64,000 bases of DNA, from contig NZ_JAINVV010000013.1 of the NCBI RefSeq assembly GCF_019880585.1, positions 239,734 through 303,733 on the forward strand. Direction: 5' to 3'. Under the pieces are notes generated by a model. That model worked only from the letters and a program-made list of their open reading frames with translations. It made no database searches and was not told the origin of the DNA. The position numbers were made by a program, and so were the translations under genes. Position 1 is the stretch's first letter, and each line of letters begins with the position of its first letter. The stretch is from Sphingomonas colocasiae. GTDB taxonomy: Bacteria > Pseudomonadota > Alphaproteobacteria > Sphingomonadales > Sphingomonadaceae. Positions 18,592-26,834 of the stretch are shown here, piece after piece.

Positions 18592-19326
18592 ATGACTGAC
18601 ACCGCGCCGGAGACCGAGGCGCCGGTCTGCGTCCTCGTCGTCGACGACGATCGCGATATCCAGACCCTGGTCGCCGAGAGCCTGAGCGCGCGGGGCTATC
18701 ATGTGCTGTGCGCCTCGAACGCGGTGGAGATGGACCGCCAACTCGCGCAAAATCCGGTGGACCTCATCATCCTCGACATCATGATGCCGGGTGAGGACGG
18801 ATTGTCGATCTGCCGCCGCATGGGCGGCCCCGGGAACCCGCCGATCATCGTGATGAGCGCGATGGGCGACGAGAGCGACCGGATCGTCGGTCTCGAAATG
18901 GGCGCCGACCATTATCTGGCCAAGCCGTGCAGCCCGCGAGAGCTGCTCGCCAATGTCCGCGCGGTGGTGCGCCGGTCGCGCCTGTCGGGAGCCCGCGCCG
19001 AGGAACCCCATCGATCGTTTCTGGGCTTCGCCGGCTGGAAAGTGGATCTGATCACGCGGGAACTGACCAATCCGGACAATGTGCTGATCAACCTGTCCGA
19101 TGGCGAGTTCGCGCTGCTGCGCGCCTTTGTCGAGCGCCCGCGCCGTGTGCTGACCCGCGAACAGCTTCTGGAGGCTGCGCGCGGCCCGGATTCGGATTCG
19201 TTCGACCGCGCGATCGACGTCCAGGTCAGCCGCCTGCGGCGGAAATTGCTGATGCCCGATCAGGAGATGATCCGCACGGTGCGCAATGAAGGCTATATGT
19301 TCACGCCCAGGGTGATGCGACTGTGA
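18592..19326 (+). CDS. OmpR-family response regulator (second pair)
   Basis: 244 aa from ATG 18592; a TTG at 18574 with GGAAA upstream would add six residues, and the true start is not certain. The receiver carries VVDDD, phospho-acceptor Asp62 (ILDIMMPGEDG) and LAKP. The winged helix carries DGEFALLRAF and DVQVSRLRRKL. It is strongly similar to the regulator at 2762, including the shared DSFDRAIDVQ block. It overlaps the kinase gene by 4 nt (GTGA). Confidence 0.9.
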   Translation: MTDTAPETEAPVCVLVVDDDRDIQTLVAESLSARGYHVLCASNAVEMDRQLAQNPVDLIILDIMMPGEDGLSICRRMGGPGNPPIIVMSAMGDESDRIVGLEMGADHYLAKPCSPRELLANVRAVVRRSRLSGARAEEPHRSFLGFAGWKVDLITRELTNPDNVLINLSDGEFALLRAFVERPRRVLTREQLLEAARGPDSDSFDRAIDVQVSRLRRKLLMPDQEMIRTVRNEGYMFTPRVMRL

Positions 19327-20690
19327 CCATCGCCGCCCGTATCTCCGGCCTTGTTCCCGGCCGTATCCGGCGGCTCGTCCAGCCCCTTTTCATCCAGATC
19401 TTCCTGACGATGCTGGCCTGCGTGCTGCTGGTCCAGCTCGTCAACATTCTGGTCGTGGTGGCCATGCCGAGGCCGATGCCCGAGGTCTTCACGCTCGCCG
19501 ACATTCGAACGGCGCTGGTCACGGGCCGGGATCCGACCGGCCGCCTCGACGTCGCAAGGTCTGGTACGGTGGATTTCGACACGAGCGGCGGACGCGCCCA
19601 GCACATGCGATCGGCGCTCGCGCGCGAGATCGGGGTGGCGTCCGACGCGATACGTATGTCGTGGCATATGCCGATGCGCCTCGGCCCGAGGCCCCCTCTG
19701 CCCGCGCCCTATGCCCAGGACCGTGGCGCGCCGGGATGGCACGAGGATGCCAGACGGGATCTGGTGATCGGCCGCTTCTCGGTCGCCATGCGGCAAGCCG
19801 ATGGCAGTTGGCGCATCGCCACCTCGTCACGCGGGCTCGACCCCTTCCAGCTGCGGCTGCTGATCTGGCTGCTGGCGGCGCTCGTGCTGGTGACGCCGTT
19901 CGCCTGGCTCCTCGCCCGGCGCATCGCGGCACCCATCGGCGCGTTCGCCGCAGCCGCCGAACGGCTGGGCAAGGATCCCCGCCCCCACGCGCTCACCCTG
20001 CACGGCCCGCGCGAGGTGGAAGCAGCCAGCCTGGCGTTCAACGAGATGCAGAATCGGCTTGGGCGCTATGTCGAGGATCGCACCGCGATGATGGGCGCGA
20101 TCGCGCACGACCTGCGCACACCGTTGATGCGGCTCAGCTTCCGGCTCGAGAATGCGCCGGAAGATCTGCGTCGCAAGGCCGAGGCCGACATCCGGGAAAT
20201 GAAGGACATGCTGTCCGCGGTGCTCGGCTTCGTCCGCGACATGAGCCAGACGTCGCCGCGCCAGAAGCTCGACCTGCGCGCGCTCATCGAAAGCATCGCC
20301 GACAACATGACCGATATGGGGGATGACGTCGTCGTCGAGGACGGCGCGGCCCTCATCATGGATGGGGATTCGCTGGGCCTGCGACGACTGTTCGGCAACC
20401 TCCTGTCGAACGCGGTCAAATACGGCCAGCGCGCGCGCGTGAAGATCGTCGCCGATCAGAAGATGGTGATGGTGGACATCGCGGATGACGGCCCGGGCCT
20501 TCCCGATGACGCGCTCGAACAGGTCTTCGAACCCTTTTACCGGCTCGAGCCATCGCGCAACCGCAACACCGGCGGGGCAGGGATCGGGTTGGCGACGGTG
20601 CGCACGATCGCACGCGCGCATGGCGGCGACGCCGCGCTCAGGAACGATCCGGCGGGCGGGCTGGTCGCACGGGTGACGCTCCCGATCTGA
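19323..20690 (+). CDS. EnvZ-like sensor histidine kinase (second pair)
   Basis: 455 aa. GTG 19323 overlaps the regulator stop, which argues for this start. TM1 (about 23-47) and TM2 (about 178-198) bracket a sensor of about 130 residues with a Pro/Arg-rich core. Then come HAMP, H-box GAIAHDLRTPLMRL (His262), N-box LLSNAVKYG, G1 DDGPGLP and G2 GGAGIGLATVR. Unlike the 3515 kinase, the H-box keeps the usual Arg. Likely phosphorylates the coupled regulator. Confidence 0.9.
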   Translation: MTIAARISGLVPGRIRRLVQPLFIQIFLTMLACVLLVQLVNILVVVAMPRPMPEVFTLADIRTALVTGRDPTGRLDVARSGTVDFDTSGGRAQHMRSALAREIGVASDAIRMSWHMPMRLGPRPPLPAPYAQDRGAPGWHEDARRDLVIGRFSVAMRQADGSWRIATSSRGLDPFQLRLLIWLLAALVLVTPFAWLLARRIAAPIGAFAAAAERLGKDPRPHALTLHGPREVEAASLAFNEMQNRLGRYVEDRTAMMGAIAHDLRTPLMRLSFRLENAPEDLRRKAEADIREMKDMLSAVLGFVRDMSQTSPRQKLDLRALIESIADNMTDMGDDVVVEDGAALIMDGDSLGLRRLFGNLLSNAVKYGQRARVKIVADQKMVMVDIADDGPGLPDDALEQVFEPFYRLEPSRNRNTGGAGIGLATVRTIARAHGGDAALRNDPAGGLVARVTLPI

Positions 20691-20700
20691 GCGGCCGCCT

Positions 20701-20737
20701 GGAGCAGCCGATCCGATTCTATCGAATCGGCTGCTCC
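20701..20737. terminator. Bidirectional terminator / dispersed palindrome
   Basis: GGAGCAGCCGAT and ATCGGCTGCTCC form a 12-bp stem between convergent genes (stops 20690 and 20761). The GGAGCAG...CTGCTCC ends resemble the hairpin at 58899-58936, so it may belong to the same repeat family. Confidence 0.65.
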
Positions 20738-20760
20738 AGATCGATGCGAACGGCGATCGA

Positions 20761-22908
20761 TCAGCGCAGCTTGTCGATCAGGAAGGTCATCCGGTCCGCC
20801 ATCAGTTCGGGCCGGCTGAGCGGGTCGCTGACGCCGTGGCCGCCTTCCTGGTCCTCCAGATAATAAACCTCCGATCCCGCATCGATCAGCCGCGCCGCCA
20901 TCTTGCGGGCATGGCCCGGGCCGACGCGATTGTCCGATGTGGCGACGGTGAGCATGAACGGCGGATAGGATTTGCCCGCCTGCACATTCTGGAAGGGCGA
21001 ATAGCGCTTGATCGCCGCCGCCATCACCGGATCGCCTGGATCGCCATATTCATTGGTCCAGGCGGCGCCCATGCCCATCAGCGGCATGCGGATCAGGTCG
21101 GTCAGCGGCACGTCGCTGACGATCGCGCCATAGAGATCCGGCCGCTGCGTGCCCATGGTCGCGGCGAGCAGCCCGCCATTGGACTGGCCGAACACGCCAA
21201 GATGCTTCGGCTTGGTGAACCCCTCGCCGATCAGCGCCTCGCTGACCGCAGCGAAATCGTCATAGCTGTTCTGGCGCTTCTCGCGGATCGCCGCCAGATG
21301 CCAGGCCTCGCCCCGATCGCCGCCGCCCCGGATGAGCGGCAGCACGAGCGCGCCGCCGCGCGTGAGCCAGGGCACCAGCGAACGCCCGCCGACGATCGCG
21401 TCGAGATAGCCGGGCGTGAAGGAGAGCGCAAAGGCGCCATAGCCGGTCATCAGGGTCGGCGTTTCGCCCGGCCGCGCCGGCGATTTGGGGCGCAGCAGAT
21501 AATAGTCGATCTCGGTGCCGTCCTTCGACCGCGCTGTCTTCAGGTCGACGGTGAAGCGGCTGGCGTCGAACACCGGCTTTTCGGCGAAGAGTTCGGCCGT
21601 TCGCCCGCCCGCGCCCGACAGGTCCAGCCTGGTCGGCAGCAGATAGCCGGTCCGCTGCACCACCGCATCGTCGCTCGCGGGATTGGTCGCCGCGACGCTG
21701 ACGCTGGTGCCGACCGGTTCCGCCGCGCCGCGCGTCACCGTCCACGCGCCATTGGCGAAACGCGCGGTGTCGAGCCGCTTCACGCCGCGACTGTCCATCG
21801 CCATGCGCACCGTCGTCCGCCCGGCGGCGAGGCTATTGAACCCGGACAGGAAATCCTTCCCATTGGGACGCGCGACGACGCTGAAGCGCTTGTCCGCCGG
21901 GGTCGCGCGCCGCACGTCATAGGCGACGATGGTTTCGGCGGGCAGCGCCTTGCCGGCGACCGTCGCATCCTCGGCGAGTTGGGCGACGATCCAGTCACCA
22001 CCCGTCACGAACGCCAGCATGCTGCGCCGCTGCGGGATCGCGGTCGTCTCCACCGAACCGTCCCCGCGAACGATCAGCGTCTCCAGGTTGGAATAGTCGA
22101 TCGCGCGGCTGATCACGCCGACGCGCTCGCCACCACTCCCAGCCGAACTCAGCGTCATGATCGCGTCGTTGGGCTGCGCGCGATAGACGATCCGCGCGGA
22201 TTCGAGCGGCGTGCCGCGCGTCCAGAGCGAAACGGTGGTCGGCCAGCCGGTCGCGAGCTTCGGCGTGTCGCCCAGCGCATGTTCGATCAGCAGATGGTCG
22301 CGGTCCATCCAGATCGCCTGGGCGCGGCTGGCGGGCGCGCGGAAACCGTCCGCCACGAAGCGGCCGTCGGCCAGATCGAACTCGCGCAGCTCGACGTCGT
22401 CGGCCCCGGCGGGCGACAGCGCGAAGATGCAGCGATTATAATCGGGCGCCAGGCAGGCATCGGCGAACGAATAGGTGTGGAATTCATAAGGTTTGCCCTC
22501 CGCCTTGCGGAGCGCGTCCACGTCCAGCAGGTCTCGCCATGCGCCGGGCTTGCCATTCGCATCCTTGCTCGCGATCGACAGCACGCCATGCGGATTGGCG
22601 ACCGAACGGCGGAAGCGGAGGATCCGATCGCCCAGGGGATAGAATTGCGGCGGCGGATCGCCGGCCTTGAGCAACGCCCGCAATTCGGCCTCGATTGCCG
22701 CGCGATCGTCCAGTTTGGCGATCCTGGCCTGTGCCGCCCTGGTCTGTTCGGCGGCCCAGGAGAGCGCCTTGGCGCTCTGCGGCTCCTCCAGCCACTGATA
22801 GCGTTCGTCCTGCGCATGGGCGACACCGCCCGACGCCAGCAGCGTGGCCGCCATCATGCCCAGTATCTTGCCCGTCCGCGCCTTCGGAAAAACATCCTTC
22901 TTCATCAT
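20761..22908 (-). CDS. Periplasmic prolyl oligopeptidase family (S9A) serine peptidase
   Basis: 715 aa from ATG 22908 (ATG 22905 equally good; GGAG upstream). A signal peptide ends at GVAHAQ. A beta-propeller region (about 40-430) is followed by the alpha/beta-hydrolase domain, with nucleophile Ser576 in GQSNGG, Asp659 in TSDNRVG and His691 in EGGHG. S9A enzymes cleave after Pro in short peptides that fit the propeller pore. It lies 37 nt downstream of a TonB receptor on the same strand, so it is probably co-transcribed. That implies degradation of an imported peptide in the periplasm. Confidence 0.9.
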   Translation of the reverse strand: MMKKDVFPKARTGKILGMMAATLLASGGVAHAQDERYQWLEEPQSAKALSWAAEQTRAAQARIAKLDDRAAIEAELRALLKAGDPPPQFYPLGDRILRFRRSVANPHGVLSIASKDANGKPGAWRDLLDVDALRKAEGKPYEFHTYSFADACLAPDYNRCIFALSPAGADDVELREFDLADGRFVADGFRAPASRAQAIWMDRDHLLIEHALGDTPKLATGWPTTVSLWTRGTPLESARIVYRAQPNDAIMTLSSAGSGGERVGVISRAIDYSNLETLIVRGDGSVETTAIPQRRSMLAFVTGGDWIVAQLAEDATVAGKALPAETIVAYDVRRATPADKRFSVVARPNGKDFLSGFNSLAAGRTTVRMAMDSRGVKRLDTARFANGAWTVTRGAAEPVGTSVSVAATNPASDDAVVQRTGYLLPTRLDLSGAGGRTAELFAEKPVFDASRFTVDLKTARSKDGTEIDYYLLRPKSPARPGETPTLMTGYGAFALSFTPGYLDAIVGGRSLVPWLTRGGALVLPLIRGGGDRGEAWHLAAIREKRQNSYDDFAAVSEALIGEGFTKPKHLGVFGQSNGGLLAATMGTQRPDLYGAIVSDVPLTDLIRMPLMGMGAAWTNEYGDPGDPVMAAAIKRYSPFQNVQAGKSYPPFMLTVATSDNRVGPGHARKMAARLIDAGSEVYYLEDQEGGHGVSDPLSRPELMADRMTFLIDKLR

Positions 22909-22945
22909 CTCACTCCATGTCTGATTTTGTAGACGACAATCCCGA

Positions 22946-25039
22946 TCAGCGCGCCGGGCCACCGAAGCGGAAGCTCGCCTCGATCCCGATAGTGCGCGGG
23001 CGGAAGCGGTAGGCGGTGATGTCATTGTCGCCCGGCGCGATCGGCTGGACGCTGCGATAGCTGGTCGCGCCATTCTCGTTGGTCAGGTTATCGGCGAACA
23101 GCGCGACGCTCAGTTGATCGAAATCCACGCCGATACGCGCGTCGATCCGGTTGGTGGCGTCGCCCGGCAGATAGCCGGGGAAGGAATTGAAGCGCCGCGG
23201 GCTGGCATGCTGCCAGCCGATGCGCGCGGTGCCGAGCACGCCATCGGCGATCTCCGTCCGGTAATCGGCCGAGGCATTGGCGGTGAATTTGGAAACATCG
23301 TCGACCGCGGCGCCGTCGACAATGCCCGTCCCCGCAACCGCGCCCGAATAGGTCGCGTCGACATATCCGCCGCTCGCCGAAAGCGTCAGCCCCTTCACGG
23401 GCCGCAGGATGACGCTCAGCTCGGCGCCCTTGGTGTGGGTGCCGTTCGAATTGATCAGGCCGTTGAAGCCGGTGGTCGCGATCGGGATGCGGACGGTCAC
23501 GTCCTTCCAGTTGCTGTAATAGATCGCGCCTTCGATCGTCAGCATGCGATCGAACAGATCGGCCTTGCCACCCAGTTCATAGGTCCAGATCGAATCCTGC
23601 GCGAGCGCCGGCGGCAGGTCGATGCCGAACTGCTTGCCCAGCGCGACCGAGACGGTGGGCTGGAGCTGCCCGGCACGGAAGCCCTTGGCGGCGCTGGCGT
23701 AGATGGTGGTGTTGGGCTGGGGGTGCCAGGCGATGCTGACGCGCGGATTGAGGCTCTTGTAGGTGTCGCCCTCGTCCGGAGTCACGATCCCCGCATTGAC
23801 CTCGTATCCGCCCAGATCCTCCTCATAATAGCGCAAGCCCGCGGTGATATCGATCGGCGCCCCGCCCAGCGTGTAGGTCGCTTCGCCGAACACCGCCTTC
23901 GCCTTGCTGCGCGTGAAATCCACATTGTCAATGCCGAACAGCGCGAACTCGACGCCGTCGCTGCGCTTCGCCTCACGCAGATAGCCGCCCACCGTCCATT
24001 GCAGCGGCCCATCGCCGGTGGAGGCCAGCCGCAGTTCATGCGCATCCACCTTGATGTCGATCGTCGCGACCAGCGTGCCGCCAAGCAGCGGGCCGCTCTG
24101 CGGCAGCGCGTATTTGCTGTGGGAATAGCCGTAGAACAGCTCCGCCCCGCCAAAGTCATAGCGCGCCGCGCCATTATAGAGCCGGTATCGGGACTTGCTG
24201 GTCAGCACCGAGGATCGCGACTGCTGGCCATCGTCGGTCGCGGTCGATCCGCCTTGCGGGAAGCTGCTGTTGAACATCCAGTAGCTGCCGGTGATCGACA
24301 GGCGATCGGTCGGATCGAAGCGCAGCTTCGCCCGGAAGGTATCGAAACGCTGGTCGTTCAGGTTGCGCGTGCCCGCCGCCCGGTTATCGACCCAGCCGTT
24401 GAAGCGTTCATGCGTGCCCGCGACACGGACCGCCAATATGCCGGGAATGATCGGCGCGTTGAAGGCGCCCTTGACCCCGCCATTGGTCGCGCCGCCGTCG
24501 GTGTCCGACACGAAGCCCGATGCCTTGGCCTCCCAATTGTCGAGATCGGCACCCTTGGTCAGGATGCGGACGGTGCCGCCCATCGACCCTTCGCCGAACA
24601 ACGTGCCTTGCGGACCGCGCAGCACCTCGATCCGGTCCAGATCCCAGGCGCGCACATCCGGGTTCAGCGGAACCGTCACGCCGGTGAAGGGCAGATCGTC
24701 CAGATAATAGCCGTTCTCGTTCGCGCCGAGCGAGGTGGAGATGCCGCGGATGGTGATGCGCGACAGGCCGTTGCCCTGATCATAGACGCCCACGCCCGGC
24801 GCCTCCTGAAGAAAATCGCTCAGGTTGCGCGCGCCGCGCTGCTCCAGCGCCTCGCCCGAGACGACGTTCAGCGCGATCGGCACGTCGATCGCCCGCTCCT
24901 CGCGCTTGCGCGCGGTCACGACGATATCGTCGCTCTCGGCCGCCTCCGCGCCGGCGCTCTGCGCCATAGCGGGGCTGATCGTCGCCGTGCCGCCGAGCAG
25001 GCCGATCACGATCGCGTGCCGCAGATTGAATATGGCCAT
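22946..25039 (-). CDS. TonB-dependent outer-membrane receptor (no STN domain)
   Basis: 697 aa. A signal peptide ends at SPAMAQ. A TonB-box-like DDIVVTA is followed by a plug domain with LDRIEVLRGPQGTLFGEGS (about 130-150) and a 22-strand-type barrel ending in GIEASFRFG. Large blocks are almost identical to the receptor at 26830, including the plug and VYDQGNGLS. It lacks the STN extension, so it should transport without signalling. It is divergent from the sigma gene across about 170 nt and probably operonic with the S9A peptidase. Confidence 0.93.
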   Translation of the reverse strand: MAIFNLRHAIVIGLLGGTATISPAMAQSAGAEAAESDDIVVTARKREERAIDVPIALNVVSGEALEQRGARNLSDFLQEAPGVGVYDQGNGLSRITIRGISTSLGANENGYYLDDLPFTGVTVPLNPDVRAWDLDRIEVLRGPQGTLFGEGSMGGTVRILTKGADLDNWEAKASGFVSDTDGGATNGGVKGAFNAPIIPGILAVRVAGTHERFNGWVDNRAAGTRNLNDQRFDTFRAKLRFDPTDRLSITGSYWMFNSSFPQGGSTATDDGQQSRSSVLTSKSRYRLYNGAARYDFGGAELFYGYSHSKYALPQSGPLLGGTLVATIDIKVDAHELRLASTGDGPLQWTVGGYLREAKRSDGVEFALFGIDNVDFTRSKAKAVFGEATYTLGGAPIDITAGLRYYEEDLGGYEVNAGIVTPDEGDTYKSLNPRVSIAWHPQPNTTIYASAAKGFRAGQLQPTVSVALGKQFGIDLPPALAQDSIWTYELGGKADLFDRMLTIEGAIYYSNWKDVTVRIPIATTGFNGLINSNGTHTKGAELSVILRPVKGLTLSASGGYVDATYSGAVAGTGIVDGAAVDDVSKFTANASADYRTEIADGVLGTARIGWQHASPRRFNSFPGYLPGDATNRIDARIGVDFDQLSVALFADNLTNENGATSYRSVQPIAPGDNDITAYRFRPRTIGIEASFRFGGPAR

Positions 25040-25211
25040 ATGGAGTCCCCTTCTCGCTTGTTATGTTGAGAAGGACGCGCCAGCCTCGGGGACAGATAGG
25101 ACGATCTCGGAATTATTTTGGCGAACGCGAAAAAAGCGCGCGCGCTGCTATCCCTCAGCCGATCTGGCGCGTCATGCTAGACAGGGCTCACCAGATGGTG
25201 GCGGCGGCGAA

Positions 25212-25730
25212 ATGACGGCGGTGGCACAGGAACAGCAACAATCGATCGAGAGCGATCTCTGCCGGCGGTGGCGCCCGGCGCTGGTCTCTTTCTTCCTGCG
25301 GCGCATCCGCAATGAAGCGGAGGCGGAGGATCTGGCGCAGGAAGTGCTGTTGCGCGCGCTCAACAGCAAGACGGCGATCGACCAGCTCGACGGTTATATT
25401 TTCCGCATCGCGCAGAATCTGCTCGTCGATCGCGCGCGCCGCCAACAGGTTCGCGACAGCCATGCCAGTGCGATCTTGTCCGAAACCGATGCGGATCTGT
25501 ATGAACTCGATCCCGAACGGATCGCCCAGGGCCGCGAACAGGTGTCGAGCCTGATCGCGATCCTCGGCGAACTGCCCGAACGATCCCGCACCATGTTCAT
25601 CCTCTATCGGCTGGAGAACATGTCGCAGGACGATATCGGGCAAATCTATGGCATCAGTGCCAATGCGGTGAAACAACATGTGGCGAAGGTGATGGGGGTC
25701 CTCGTCAAGAAAATGCGAGAAAAGACGTGA
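25212..25730 (+). CDS. FecI-type ECF sigma factor
   Basis: 172 aa from ATG 25212. Region 2 has NEAEAEDLAQEVLLRAL and GYIFRIAQNLLVDRARR. Region 4 has LPERSRTMFILYRLENMSQDDIG and the helix-turn-helix ISANAVKQHV. This is the FecI subgroup, activated by a FecR-type regulator and a TonB receptor. Its stop overlaps the GTG of the anti-sigma gene by 4 nt. The first FecI-type promoter targets to test are the two flanking receptor genes. Confidence 0.92.
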   Translation: MTAVAQEQQQSIESDLCRRWRPALVSFFLRRIRNEAEAEDLAQEVLLRALNSKTAIDQLDGYIFRIAQNLLVDRARRQQVRDSHASAILSETDADLYELDPERIAQGREQVSSLIAILGELPERSRTMFILYRLENMSQDDIGQIYGISANAVKQHVAKVMGVLVKKMREKT

Positions 25731-26788
25731 AGCTTGTCCATGATGATGGCGAGGTCGATCGCGACCAGCAGGCGGCCCTGTGGTGCATGCGGCTGTCCGA
25801 AGGCCCGCTGTCCGAAGCGGAGCGCGCCGAACTGACCGCCTGGATAGAGACGCCCGCCAACGCGGAGGCCTTTCATGATCAGGCCAGCCTTTGGGGCGTC
25901 ACCGAAGCAGCCGCCACCGCCCCGGAGATGATCCGCATGCGCGGCGAAGCCCTGGACAGCTATCGCCGCGGCCATGCCGATCGCTGGCGTGGGCAGGCGC
26001 GCGCGCGGCCGCGCTGGGTGCTGGCGGGGCTGGCCGCCGCGGCGAGCGTCGTGATCGCGGTCGGCGCGATGACGCTGGTCCGCTTCACGGACCTGCCGGT
26101 CAGCGGCTCCGCCGATGATCGGGCCGCGCGCGCCGTCGACTATCGCACCGGCACCGCCGAGCGCAGCGTGGCGGTGCTGGAGGACGGATCACGCCTGACG
26201 CTCGACGCGGACAGCGCGGTCAGCGTGCGCATCACCGATGCGCGCCGCGACGTGAAGGTGCTTCAGGGGCGCGCGGGCTTCGAAGTGGCCAAGAACGGCC
26301 GCCCGTTCGCGGTGACGGCGGGCGACAAGACCGTTGTCGCCACCGGCACCAGGTTCAGCGTCGAACTGCTGGGCAAGGCGACCAATGTCGCGCTCTACGA
26401 AGGATCGGTCGATGTGCTCGGCGCGCGCGCGGGCGGCGCGCGCAAGATCACCGCGATGAAGCCCGGCTCCGCCCTGACGCTTCCGGCATTTGGCGATGTC
26501 GACAGCGCCCCGCCACGGATCCAGTCGGCGCGCGCGCCGCTCTGGGAGGCTGGCCAGCTCGAATTCGTCGACGAACCGCTGCCCGAGGTAGTCGCACGCT
26601 TCAATCGCTATGCGGCGCGCCCGCTGGTGATCGGTGCCGGCGTACCCGCGGATATCCGGATCACGGGCGTGTTCGAGGCGAACGACGCGGCGGCCTTCGC
26701 CCAGGGCGTCGCGGCCTTGCACGGCCTGACCGTCAGCCGAGGGGATCGCGAAACCGTGCTGTCGGCGGGATCCGGCGCCGCGCGCTGA
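25727..26788 (+). CDS. FecR-like anti-sigma factor
   Basis: 353 aa. GTG 25727 is set by the 4-nt overlap with the sigma gene. An N-terminal cytoplasmic DUF4880-type region (QQAALWCMRLSEGPLSEAER) contacts sigma. One TM (about 95-115) is followed by the periplasmic FecR domain (about 125-215) and a C-terminal STN-like region (about 270-345: PLPEVVARFNRYAARPLVIG). It should relay a receptor signal across the inner membrane. It is convergent with the STN receptor gene. Confidence 0.92.
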   Translation: MKLVHDDGEVDRDQQAALWCMRLSEGPLSEAERAELTAWIETPANAEAFHDQASLWGVTEAAATAPEMIRMRGEALDSYRRGHADRWRGQARARPRWVLAGLAAAASVVIAVGAMTLVRFTDLPVSGSADDRAARAVDYRTGTAERSVAVLEDGSRLTLDADSAVSVRITDARRDVKVLQGRAGFEVAKNGRPFAVTAGDKTVVATGTRFSVELLGKATNVALYEGSVDVLGARAGGARKITAMKPGSALTLPAFGDVDSAPPRIQSARAPLWEAGQLEFVDEPLPEVVARFNRYAARPLVIGAGVPADIRITGVFEANDAAAFAQGVAALHGLTVSRGDRETVLSAGSGAAR

Positions 26789-26800
26789 GCGCGTCACATG

Positions 26801-26834
26801 GCGTGCCGGTGGTCAGGGCGTGCCGGTGGTCAGG
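26801..26834. repeat. 17-bp tandem duplication at the 3' end of the STN receptor gene
   Basis: GCGTGCCGGTGGTCAGG occurs twice in direct contact. The receptor stop codon (TCA on the plus strand, 26830-26832) lies in the second copy. Confidence 0.85.

Noticed and set aside
25040..25211. FecI-type promoter in the receptor/sigma intergenic region
   Set aside because: AAAATA and CGTC elements are seen upstream of both receptors, but at spacings (9-10 nt) unlike known iron-starvation sigma promoters.
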